Shown here: positions 1 to 7,846 of the stretch, piece after piece
Numbering within the stretch: position 1 is the stretch's first letter
Layout of the letters: each line of letters begins with the position of its first letter
Source: Chloroflexota bacterium
GTDB lineage: Bacteria; Chloroflexota; Anaerolineae; J036; Brachytrichaceae
Assembly (NCBI GenBank): GCA_023488685.1
Contig: JAMDDR010000430.1
Location: 1-36,796, forward strand
Length of the DNA: 36,796 nucleotides
Direction of reading: 5' to 3'
Position numbers and translations under genes: made by a program
The notes under the pieces: generated by a model
Told to the model about the DNA's origin: nothing
What the model saw: the letters and a program-made list of their open reading frames with translations, nothing else
Database searches by the model: none

Positions 1-744
1 GTGTTCCTTCAACATGGCGATGGTTCTGCCCACGTAATAGAGCGCAATGCCTGCCATGAGCGGCCATGTTAACCCCATATAGCCGCCAAATGGGTTGGGC
101 TGCTCGAAGGTGCCATAGGAGCGAAAGAAGCGGCCCCCCAGGATCGCAAATTCATCCGGCCCTTCGCCACGCAGACCGAATTGGAAGATACCTAACGCTG
201 CTTCGAACAGGGTCGAGATCAGAATTGCAGCGACAAAAATGCGCAATGTATGCGGGCGGGCTTTGATCTCGCTGACGACCAGGACATACGCCGCCAGCAC
301 CTCAATCCATTTAAGGCACTCCTTAGCCCATAGCTCGAACGATTGCGCCGCGAAGAACGATAGAACGGCAACGCCGATGAAGGTCAAGAGCGGCCATACG
401 AGCAAGCCAGTGCTCAGACGCAGTTCACGCCGGTACAGCATGCGCGCCAGCCACGCCGCCAGCGTCAAGATCAGTAATAGTTGTCCGCTCTCGATCGGCA
501 GGTGGAGCATGATGTTTTCGAGCGGACCGAAGGGGGCGGCGAAGAGGGTGAACGCCAGGCCTAGCGCCGGCTCGGCGAAAGTGATGGCGACGACGACCAG
601 GGTGAGCGCAATGGCGACAAACAGACCGAGCTGATTGAGCGGGAGCATCCCAACGGCGATTCCCACTAATAACGTGACAAGCCCCAGAGCGATTTCCGCT
701 TTGTTCCAGCCACCCGACCATTGCTGTGTGTTGATGCGGCTCAC
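1..744 (-). CDS. O-antigen ligase family membrane protein (partial, C-terminus runs off the left edge)
   Basis: Reverse strand reads VSRINTQQWSGGWNKAEIALGLVTLLVGIAVG...LRGEGPDEFAILGGRFFRSYGTFEQPNPFGGYMGLTWPLMAGIALYYVGRTIAMLKEH; hydrophobic helices plus the GTFEQPNPFGGYMGL motif typical of Wzy/WaaL-type ligases; GTG start at 744 after an in-frame TAG. Confidence 0.8.
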   Translation of the reverse strand, partial: MSRINTQQWSGGWNKAEIALGLVTLLVGIAVGMLPLNQLGLFVAIALTLVVVAITFAEPALGLAFTLFAAPFGPLENIMLHLPIESGQLLLILTLAAWLARMLYRRELRLSTGLLVWPLLTFIGVAVLSFFAAQSFELWAKECLKWIEVLAAYVLVVSEIKARPHTLRIFVAAILISTLFEAALGIFQFGLRGEGPDEFAILGGRFFRSYGTFEQPNPFGGYMGLTWPLMAGIALYYVGRTIAMLKEH

Positions 745-774
745 GGTTGACTCATCCCATGCGATGACTGGCTG

Positions 775-1242
775 CTACGCGCTCTTGGGTTTATTCCTCA
801 CCAGCAGTGACCACGTGCCGCGCTGCACGACCTGGTCGCTCTGGTTCTTCACCGCGACTTTGAAGACCACGCGCCCATTACCCAGGCGGGGGAATGCCTT
901 TATCTCTGCGACTTCTGCTTCCAGGCGGATCGTGTCGCCGATGAAAATGGGTGCGGAGAACTCCCACTCCACGCTACGGAACGCGTCGACCGTGCCGACC
1001 AGGAAGCCCATCTGAAAGGCCAGGCCGCTGGCGATGCTCAGGCCCAGCATGCCGTGTGCGATGCGTTTTCCGAACATGGTTTTGGCGGCGTAAGCTTCAC
1101 TGGTGTGCAGTTCGTTGTAATCGCCGGATAGGCCGGCAAACATCACTATGTCGCTCTCGGTGATGGTGCGCGTCGTCGAGGTGGCCTTGTCGCCAATGAT
1201 GAAGTCCTCAAAGAACAACCCGTGAAGTGTGTTTAGTGCCAT
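775..1242 (-). CDS. MaoC-like dehydratase (hot-dog fold)
   Basis: 155 aa; FEDFIIGD...ITESDIVMFAGLSGDYNELHTSEAYA...RIAHGMLGLSIASGL is the MaoC hydratase signature. Confidence 0.9.
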   Translation of the reverse strand: MALNTLHGLFFEDFIIGDKATSTTRTITESDIVMFAGLSGDYNELHTSEAYAAKTMFGKRIAHGMLGLSIASGLAFQMGFLVGTVDAFRSVEWEFSAPIFIGDTIRLEAEVAEIKAFPRLGNGRVVFKVAVKNQSDQVVQRGTWSLLVRNKPKSA

Positions 1243-1252
1243 GGGTGAGATT

Positions 1253-1340
1253 GTAATTGGTGATTGGTGATTGATGATTGGGGATTAGAGATTGGAGATT
1301 CGAGATTTCCGGCTAACCTCGAATCTCCAATCTCCAATCT
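1253..1340. repeat. Heptanucleotide inverted repeat (8 phased heptads, loop, 3 phased heptads)
   Basis: GTAATTG GTGATTG GTGATTG ATGATTG GGGATTA GAGATTG GAGATTC GAGATTT (1253-1308), then CGAATCT CCAATCT CCAATCT (1320-1340); perfect 17-bp stem 1288-1304/1318-1334. Confidence 0.95.
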
Positions 1341-2231
1341 CTACTTTTTCAACACCACTACCATCCGCTCCGCCTCATCGCTGTTGTCGAACGGCTGGGG
1401 CGGAAGGGTGAGATTGCCGTACCACCACACCTGTTGGTATGCGCCGGATAGCTCGATCAGTGCTGCCAGCTCCTGCGCGCTGTACCAGCGGTGATTGTTG
1501 TGGCTCTCGACGACACGCGTGGGTTGGCCGTTCTCTCGGATTGTCAACTGGCTGGTAATCGTCCACTGTTGGGTGATTGGGTCATACGGGTCATCCGGCA
1601 GGCCGAAGAGGATGTCGACCATCATGTCGTCCTCGCGCTCTGTCCAGGTGTTGGGCACGTCGATTTTCCCGCTGCAGGCTGGGTGAGCCATCTCGATCAC
1701 AAAAATGCCCCCTGGCAGCAGGTTGCGGGCGACGGCGCGCAAGTGGGCCACGACCTGTTCGTTCGTGAGCAGGTGGGTCAGGCTCTCCATCAGGTTGGCG
1801 GCGAGCATCACCGGCTGTTCCAGGATGAAATTGCACATATCCGCACAGATTGACTCGATGGCGACACCCTCATACGTGGCGCGGTCCGCCGCGTAGCGCA
1901 GCATATCTTCGGATAGATCCAGCCCGGTCGCGCACCACCCTCTGCGCGCAAACTCGCGCGTATGGCGGGCCGGGCCGCAAGCTACCTCTAAAAAGGAAAG
2001 GTCGTGTTTAGTTGGTGCTTGGGGATGAGAGATTGGAGATTCGAGATTTGCCGCAAATCTCGAATCTCCAATCTCCCCCAGTACTCTGGGGCGCAATCCC
2101 CAATCTCTAATCTCTAATCCGCCATGCTCACGGAGGCACCATTCCAGGAAGTCACACTCGGCAATGAAGTTACGGTTGCCGAAGGCGACGTCGTAGGCGC
2201 GGGTGTTGCGGTAGAAGTCGGAGGAACTCAT
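1341..2231 (-). CDS. Class I SAM-dependent methyltransferase with an in-frame repeat-derived insertion
   Basis: FLEVACGPARHTREFARRGWCATGLDLSEDMLRYA (SAM motif I) and later MAANLMESLTHLL; the insertion GLEIRDWGLRPRVLGEIGDSRFAANLESPISHPQAPTK lies between the N-terminal helix and motif I. Confidence 0.85.
   Translation of the reverse strand: MSSSDFYRNTRAYDVAFGNRNFIAECDFLEWCLREHGGLEIRDWGLRPRVLGEIGDSRFAANLESPISHPQAPTKHDLSFLEVACGPARHTREFARRGWCATGLDLSEDMLRYAADRATYEGVAIESICADMCNFILEQPVMLAANLMESLTHLLTNEQVVAHLRAVARNLLPGGIFVIEMAHPACSGKIDVPNTWTEREDDMMVDILFGLPDDPYDPITQQWTITSQLTIRENGQPTRVVESHNNHRWYSAQELAALIELSGAYQQVWWYGNLTLPPQPFDNSDEAERMVVVLKK
2021..2121. repeat. Heptanucleotide inverted repeat inside the methyltransferase CDS
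   Basis: GAGATTGGAGATTCGAGATTTGC (2029-2051) c GCAAATCTCGAATCTCCAATCTC (2053-2075) is a perfect 23-bp inverted repeat; more AATCTCT heptads follow to ~2120. Confidence 0.95.
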
Positions 2232-2232
2232 A

Positions 2233-2264
2233 CGATTTTGGATTTTAGATTGCCGATTTTGGAT
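2233..2264. repeat. AT-rich heptad repeat tract (ATTTTGG/ATTTTAG type) upstream of the methyltransferase
   Basis: cgATTTTGGATTTTAGATTGCCGATTTTGGATTGG, 7-nt period. Confidence 0.85.
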
Positions 2265-2351
2265 TGGTCATGGATGGTAGTCGAAAATAGGGGAATGGCA
2301 AGGGAGAAATATGGAGTGGCTGTTAGAATAACGCCGATGCGAGTTGGGGAT

Positions 2352-2387
2352 TCAGATTGAGGGTCAGACTGAGGGTCAGACTGAGGG
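2352..2387. repeat. 12-nt tandem repeat x3 immediately before the metH start
   Basis: TCAGATTGAGGG TCAGACTGAGGG TCAGACTGAGGG directly followed by ATG at 2388. Confidence 0.9.
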
Positions 2388-5300
2388 ATGGAAGAATCAG
2401 TGATGGATGTACAAGAGGATCGAGCCAGGCGTTTCCTTGATGCTGTGTCTAAGCGAGTCATTGTCTATGACGGCGCCATGGGGACGCGCATTCAACAATA
2501 TAACTTGCAGCCGGCGGACTTCGGCGGCGCACAATACTTCGGCTGTAACGATTACCTGGCGATCACCCGCCCGGACGTGATCGAGGAAATTCACCGGTCA
2601 TACCTGGAGGCGGGCGCCGACGTCATCGAGACAGACACCTTCCGTTCCAACCGGATCACACTGGGTGAGTATGGCTTGTCAGATCGCGTCGACGCTGTGA
2701 ACACGACGGCGGCCGGGCTGGCGCGCCGGCTTGCGGATGAATACAGCACCCCGGATCGGCCGCGTTTTGTCGCCGGCTCCATCGGCCCAAGTGGAAAGTT
2801 GCCTTCGTCAAGTGACCCGCTTCTCGGCAATATCAGCTACACCGAGTTGATGGATGTGTTCCGAGAACAGGCCAGCGGTCTGTTGCGCGGCGGTGCCGAT
2901 ATTCTGGTGATTGAGACCAGCCAGGACATTCTTGAGGTGAAGGCGGTGATAGAGGGGGCGAAGCGCGCCATGCTGGAAACGGGCATCCGGGCCGCCATCC
3001 AGGCGCAGGTGACACTCGACACGAATGGCAAGATGCTGCTGGGAACCGATATTGGCGCGGCGCTGGCCATCATCGAAGCGCTCGGGGTGGATGTGGTCGG
3101 CCTGAACTGCTCCACCGGTCCGGACTACATGCGCGAGCCAATCCGTTATCTGACGGGTCATACGCGATTGCCCGTGTCGGCAATTCCGAACGCGGGGTTG
3201 CCGCTGAACGTCGACGGGCAGGCGGTGTATCCGATGCTCCCGGAACCCATGGCCGAGATGCTGGGCCAGTTCGTGCGTGAGTTTGGGTGCAACATTGTGG
3301 GTGGCTGCTGCGGCACCAATGCCGAGCACATCCGTCAAATATATGACCGTGTTGAAGGCAGCAACCCATGGCAGCACCGGCCGGCTGAGCTTGACCTGCG
3401 GCCGCGCGCAGCCAGTGCCATGCGTGCTGTGACGATGGACCAGGAGCCAAAGCCATTACTGGTGGGCGAGCGGGTCAACAGCCAGGGCAGCCGCAAGGTG
3501 AAGCAACTGCTGCTTGAGGACAATTACGACGCGATTCTCGACGTGGCTCGTGAGCAAGTGGACGGTGGGGCGCATGTGCTTGACGTGCAGGTGGCACTGA
3601 CGGAACGCCCGGATGAAGCCGACCAGATGCGGAAGCTGGTGAAGCTGCTCAGCATGAGCGTCGAGTCTCCACTGGTGATTGACTCGACGGACGCTGGGGT
3701 CATCAAGACAGCGCTGGAGACGTGTCCGGGCCGCGCCATCATCAACTCGATCAATCTTGAAAACGGGCGCAAACGCGTGGACGACGTGCTGCCCCTGGCC
3801 AGACAACATGGCGCAGCCGTCGTGGCATTAACGATTGATGAGGAAGGCATGGCGCACACGGCGGAACGCAAGTTTGCCATTGCCCAACGTATTTATGATA
3901 TTGCCACACAAGAATACAACCTGGCGCCAGACGCGCTCATCTTCGATGTGCTGACGTTCCCGGTAACCACAGGCCAGCCTGAACTGCGGCGCTCGGCCGT
4001 GGAAACACTCGAAGGCATCCGCCGGGTGAAGCAGGATCTGCCTGGCGTTTACACGTTGCTGGGCGTCAGTAATGTTTCGTTTGGCTTGAAACCCACTGCT
4101 CGTGCGGCGATCAACAGCGTCTTTCTGCATCATGCCGTGCAGGCAGGGTTGGACATGGCTATCGTCAATCCAAGCCACATTACGCCCTATGCCGAAATCC
4201 CGGTTGAGCAACGCCAGTTGATCGACGACCTGATTTTTGACCGGGATGAGGATGCGCTGCCGAGGGTGATTGCACATTTTGAGACCTCTGGCTCCACTGC
4301 CGCCATGGGTGAGCGGTCTGGGGCAAGAGCAGATGCGACAGAAGGCATGTCGGTTGAGGAGAAGCTGCATTGGCACATCCTGCATCGCAAGAAGGATGGT
4401 GTCGAGGCATTGATCGACGCGGCGGTTTCCATGCACGACCCGGTGTGGGTGCTCAACAACGTATTGCTGCCGGCCATGAAAGAGGTGGGCGACAAGTTCG
4501 GCGCAGGTGAGTTGATCCTGCCGTTTGTGTTGCAGAGCGCAGAAGTCATGAAGAAAGCGGTGGCGCGCCTGGAAACCTATCTTGAGCGCAAGGAAGGCAC
4601 CAGTAAAGGCACGGTCATCCTGGCGACGGTCTTTGGGGATGTGCACGATATCGGCAAGAACCTGGTTGGCACGATCCTGAGTAACAACGGTTACAACGTG
4701 GTCGATCTGGGGAAGCAGGTGCCGGTGAACACCATCATCGATGCCGCCGAGCGCCATCAAGCCGTCGCGATTGGGCTCAGTGCGTTGCTCGTCAGCACCA
4801 GCAAGCAGATGCCGATCTGTGTACAGGAGCTGTACCAGCGTGGCCTGCAATTCCCCGTGCTCATCGGTGGCGCCGCCATCAACCGCCGTTTCGGGCATCG
4901 CATTTTGTATATGGAGGATGGCCAGCCCTATGCGCCTGGCGTGTTCTACTGTAAAGACGCGTTCGAAGGACTGGCGGTGATGGACAAACTCATCAGCGAC
5001 GAGAGTGGCACGTTTGTGGCAGAGCATAAAGAACAAGCCCGGCAGGCGCTGCTCAAGGATCAAGCACGAGAGCAGGAGCAATCTCCCTCTCACTCCCGCT
5101 CCTCCGCTCCCCCGCTCCCTCTCTCCCCGGCTCCCTCAGCTCCCTTCTGGGGCTCGCGTGTGATAGAGCGTGAGTCAATCGACATCCACCAAGTGGTCAG
5201 GTTGTTCGATACCAATACGCTCTTCCGGCTGCACTGGGGCGGGCGTAGCCGCCAGGGGGCGGTATGGGAAGAACTGGTCGAAACACTGTACAGGCCGACC

Positions 5301-5948
5301 CTGCGCCGTTTTGAGGAGGAGCTGGCCGCAACTCATTGGCTGTCGTACGGATCGGTGTATGGGTATTTCCCGGTGGCCTCTGAAGGGGATACCCTGCTGG
5401 TGTTCGATCCACAGGAACAGGAGCGGCTGGTAGCAAGCTGGACGTTCCCACGCCAACCGGACCGGCAACATCGCTGCCTGAGTGACTATTTCTGCCCGGT
5501 AAGCCAGGGGCGTGATCTGGCCGCTCTCCAGGTGGTTACCGCAGGGCCTGAAGCAACTCGCAAAATTGAGCAGTTACAGGCGGACGGGAACTATACCGAA
5601 GCGTACTATCTAAATGGCTTCGCGGATCAGCTCGCCGAGGGGCTGGCGGAATGGACGCACCGGCGTATTCGGCGTGAGTTGCAACTGCCCATCAACCAGG
5701 GCTTACGCTACTCGTGGGGTTACCCGGCCTGTCCTGATCTGAGCCAGCAAGTTAATGTGTTGCGCCTGCTGGGTGCCGAGCGGATTGGGGTGAGCCTGTC
5801 AGCCGGCTTTCAACTCATTCCTGAACAGAGCACCGGCGCGGTGATCGTCCACCATCCCGAGGCCGTTTACTTCAGCACTGGTGTGGAACGCAGACAGCAG
5901 GAGCAGGCGGTGCGCGAGGTCTTGGGTGAGCTTAATCTGTCTCGTTGA
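2388..5948 (+). CDS. metH: Cobalamin-dependent methionine synthase (5-methyltetrahydrofolate--homocysteine methyltransferase)
   Basis: 1186 aa; Hcy-binding (DGAMGTRIQQ, GGCCGT), pterin-binding (VGERVNSQGSRKVK), B12-binding (DVHDIGKNLVGTILSNNGYNVVDLG) and activation domain (GYPACPDLSQQ). Start may be 2388 or the in-frame ATG at 2403. Confidence 0.97.
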   Translation: MEESVMDVQEDRARRFLDAVSKRVIVYDGAMGTRIQQYNLQPADFGGAQYFGCNDYLAITRPDVIEEIHRSYLEAGADVIETDTFRSNRITLGEYGLSDRVDAVNTTAAGLARRLADEYSTPDRPRFVAGSIGPSGKLPSSSDPLLGNISYTELMDVFREQASGLLRGGADILVIETSQDILEVKAVIEGAKRAMLETGIRAAIQAQVTLDTNGKMLLGTDIGAALAIIEALGVDVVGLNCSTGPDYMREPIRYLTGHTRLPVSAIPNAGLPLNVDGQAVYPMLPEPMAEMLGQFVREFGCNIVGGCCGTNAEHIRQIYDRVEGSNPWQHRPAELDLRPRAASAMRAVTMDQEPKPLLVGERVNSQGSRKVKQLLLEDNYDAILDVAREQVDGGAHVLDVQVALTERPDEADQMRKLVKLLSMSVESPLVIDSTDAGVIKTALETCPGRAIINSINLENGRKRVDDVLPLARQHGAAVVALTIDEEGMAHTAERKFAIAQRIYDIATQEYNLAPDALIFDVLTFPVTTGQPELRRSAVETLEGIRRVKQDLPGVYTLLGVSNVSFGLKPTARAAINSVFLHHAVQAGLDMAIVNPSHITPYAEIPVEQRQLIDDLIFDRDEDALPRVIAHFETSGSTAAMGERSGARADATEGMSVEEKLHWHILHRKKDGVEALIDAAVSMHDPVWVLNNVLLPAMKEVGDKFGAGELILPFVLQSAEVMKKAVARLETYLERKEGTSKGTVILATVFGDVHDIGKNLVGTILSNNGYNVVDLGKQVPVNTIIDAAERHQAVAIGLSALLVSTSKQMPICVQELYQRGLQFPVLIGGAAINRRFGHRILYMEDGQPYAPGVFYCKDAFEGLAVMDKLISDESGTFVAEHKEQARQALLKDQAREQEQSPSHSRSSAPPLPLSPAPSAPFWGSRVIERESIDIHQVVRLFDTNTLFRLHWGGRSRQGAVWEELVETLYRPTLRRFEEELAATHWLSYGSVYGYFPVASEGDTLLVFDPQEQERLVASWTFPRQPDRQHRCLSDYFCPVSQGRDLAALQVVTAGPEATRKIEQLQADGNYTEAYYLNGFADQLAEGLAEWTHRRIRRELQLPINQGLRYSWGYPACPDLSQQVNVLRLLGAERIGVSLSAGFQLIPEQSTGAVIVHHPEAVYFSTGVERRQQEQAVREVLGELNLSR
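5082..5144. repeat. Octanucleotide GC-rich repeat tract inside metH (inter-domain linker)
   Basis: TCTCCCTC TCACTCCC GCTCCTCC GCTCCCCC GCTCCCTC TCTCCCCG GCTCCCTC AGCTCCC; encodes SPSHSRSSAPPLPLSPAPSAP between the B12-binding and activation domains. Confidence 0.85.
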
Positions 5949-6057
5949 CGGCAGTTTGTCATGCTCTGCGAGGGCTTCTTGTCCCGTATTGATTAATACC
6001 GGGCACGAAACAGGGTTGAGCTGGGTAACAACCAGTTCAACCCTGGTCCCGAACTGA

Positions 6058-6075
6058 CTACGTATTTCTACGTAG
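6058..6075. terminator. Possible hairpin between the convergent metH and marR genes
   Basis: CTACGTA tttc TACGTAG, 7-bp perfect stem between two 3' ends; no long T-tract. Confidence 0.35.
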
Positions 6076-6081
6076 ATTGCG

Positions 6082-6558
6082 TCAGGTCGATTCGGATGAC
6101 GGTGGTTCTAAATAGCCGGCAGCTTGCATATAACGTTTCATTAAGTTGATGAAGGTCTCCACGTCTGTAGCCGGGATCTTGCTAATCGTATTGCGAACGA
6201 ATTCGTGCCGTTCGGATGTGACACGGTTTAGGATGTTCTGTCCGTCGGGTGTCAGGGCTACGAATACAGCGCGTCGATCTTCTTCGCTGCGGCGGCGAGT
6301 GACCCAACCTTTTTCCACCAGGCGGTCGACGATTCCCGTCATCGTTGCAGAGGACTGATGGATACGGTCGGCTAACTCGCTCATGCTGCATTCGTCGCCT
6401 TTATGATGAAGTGCATCCATGGACAAGTACTGTGCCACCGTTAAATCATACTGCATGAGCTTTTCAGATAAGCTCTTATTACCTTGCATGACCAAGCTGT
6501 CGAATAAGGCTTCGACAGTACGCGCCTGGTCGTCAAGAGAATTGTTCGTGCGTTCCAT
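6082..6558 (-). CDS. MarR family transcriptional regulator
   Basis: 158 aa winged helix: LTVAQYLSMDALHHKGDECSMSELADRIHQSSATMTGIVDRLVEKGWVTRRRSEEDRRAVFVALTPDGQ. Confidence 0.93.
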   Translation of the reverse strand: MERTNNSLDDQARTVEALFDSLVMQGNKSLSEKLMQYDLTVAQYLSMDALHHKGDECSMSELADRIHQSSATMTGIVDRLVEKGWVTRRRSEEDRRAVFVALTPDGQNILNRVTSERHEFVRNTISKIPATDVETFINLMKRYMQAAGYLEPPSSEST

Positions 6559-6580
6559 TTCAGGACAGATTATATATAGA

Positions 6581-6607
6581 ATTAAAAAGTCTTACACTTT
6601 GCTTAAT
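6581..6607. promoter_or_regulatory. Candidate operator in the marR/proB divergent intergenic region
   Basis: ATTAAAAAGT cttac ACTTTgcTTAAT, imperfect AT-rich inverted repeat in the 60-bp gap between divergent genes. Confidence 0.3.
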
Positions 6608-6618
6608 GACGTAACAAT

Positions 6619-7749
6619 ATGAAGACCTCCAAAGTAGTGGCTCATAGAGTGGTGATTAAAGTTGGTTCGAGCACACTCACTGCTGGCACGGCACGGTTGA
6701 ATCGCCGGCGTATGCTCGAACTGGCACAGCAGATTGTGCAGGTGCGCGAAAAGCATGTTGAAGTCCTGCTGGTCACGTCCGGTGCCATCGCGGCTGGTCG
6801 CGAGCGCTTCCGCAACAGTCATCGCCCACTAACGAAATCTGTACCAGTAAAGCAGATGCTGGCTGCGGTTGGCCAATCGCATCTTATGCTGGCCTGGGAG
6901 CAGATCTTTGATATGTTCGACGTACAGATCGGCCAGGTACTCTTGACGAGGGCCGATTTAAGCGACCGCCGGCATTATTTGAACGCGCGTGACGCGCTTA
7001 ACGCGATGCTGGCGCATCAGACTTTGCCCGTCATCAATGAGAATGATGCTATTGCGACCGAAGAAATCCGCGTTGGTGATAACGATAATCTGTCGGCGCT
7101 TGTCGCCAACGTCGTGCAGGCAGATCTCTTGCTTATATTAACCGACCAGGATGGTCTGTTCACGGCTGACCCGCGTAAAGATGCGACGGCCACTTTGATC
7201 CGCGAGGTGGCACAACTGGACGAATCCATCTGGACACTGGCGGGTGCGTCGAGGAGCGGGCTGGGCGTCGGTGGCATGACAACCAAGCTGCAAGCAGCGG
7301 ATCTGGCGACCCGTTCCGGTGTGACGGTTGTGATCGCAAATGGCGGCAGACAAAACGCCATTATGGATGCTGTGTGTGGCGAATCAGTAGGCACATGTTT
7401 CCTGCCGGTGGTGAACCATATCGAGAGTCGAAAACGCTGGATTCTGTCCGAACGCACGACGGGAGCCGTGATCGTTGACGAGGGCGCTGCGCATGCAGTG
7501 TGCGATGGCAAGAGTTTATTGCCGGTAGGCGTGCGCGAAGTGATTGCCGAGTTCGACCGGGGCGAAGTGATCGCGGTGAGAGATAGCAGCGGCCGCGACA
7601 TTGCCCATGGTATCTCGCGCTACAGTGCGGCAGAAGCGCGCCGCATCGCTGGACGCAAATCTGTGGAGATTGAGGGTGTTTTGGGATTTGAGTACGCCTC
7701 GATGCTCATCCACACGGACGACATGGTTCTGATGAATCCTGCTCCATAA
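6619..7749 (+). CDS. proB: Glutamate 5-kinase with C-terminal PUA domain
   Basis: 376 aa; VVIKVGSSTLT, LLVTSGAIAAGRE, NARDALNAMLAHQTLPVINENDAIATEEIRVGDNDNLSALVA, GVGGMTTKLQAADLATRSGV. Confidence 0.95.
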   Translation: MKTSKVVAHRVVIKVGSSTLTAGTARLNRRRMLELAQQIVQVREKHVEVLLVTSGAIAAGRERFRNSHRPLTKSVPVKQMLAAVGQSHLMLAWEQIFDMFDVQIGQVLLTRADLSDRRHYLNARDALNAMLAHQTLPVINENDAIATEEIRVGDNDNLSALVANVVQADLLLILTDQDGLFTADPRKDATATLIREVAQLDESIWTLAGASRSGLGVGGMTTKLQAADLATRSGVTVVIANGGRQNAIMDAVCGESVGTCFLPVVNHIESRKRWILSERTTGAVIVDEGAAHAVCDGKSLLPVGVREVIAEFDRGEVIAVRDSSGRDIAHGISRYSAAEARRIAGRKSVEIEGVLGFEYASMLIHTDDMVLMNPAP

Positions 7750-7760
7750 TATGGACTTGT

Positions 7761-7814
7761 GAAACCGCGCAACAGCGAACCGAGTAACGGTTTGTGGCAG
7801 TCTGGCGCGGTTTC
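7761..7814. promoter_or_regulatory. Nested hairpin downstream of proB (possible terminator or structured leader)
   Basis: Outer arms GAAACCGCGC (7761-7770)/GCGCGGTTTC (7805-7814); inner AACCG (7778-7782)/CGGTT (7788-7792). Confidence 0.5.
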
Positions 7815-7846
7815 TCATATCAGCTTACTTTTTGTGAGGCTTCATA

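Noticed and set aside
1264-1494. Small ORF DWGLEIGDSRFPANLESPISNLYFF...
   Set aside because: Translation of the heptad repeat itself plus antisense of the methyltransferase; not a gene.
3828-5093. 421-aa minus-strand ORF antisense to metH
   Set aside because: Lies entirely inside an unambiguous metH; long shadow ORFs are expected opposite GC-rich genes; no recognisable domain.
5970-6010. CCCGTATTgattAATACCGGG as an intrinsic terminator for metH
   Set aside because: Stem is imperfect (extra C) and has no T-tract; not strong enough to list as a feature.
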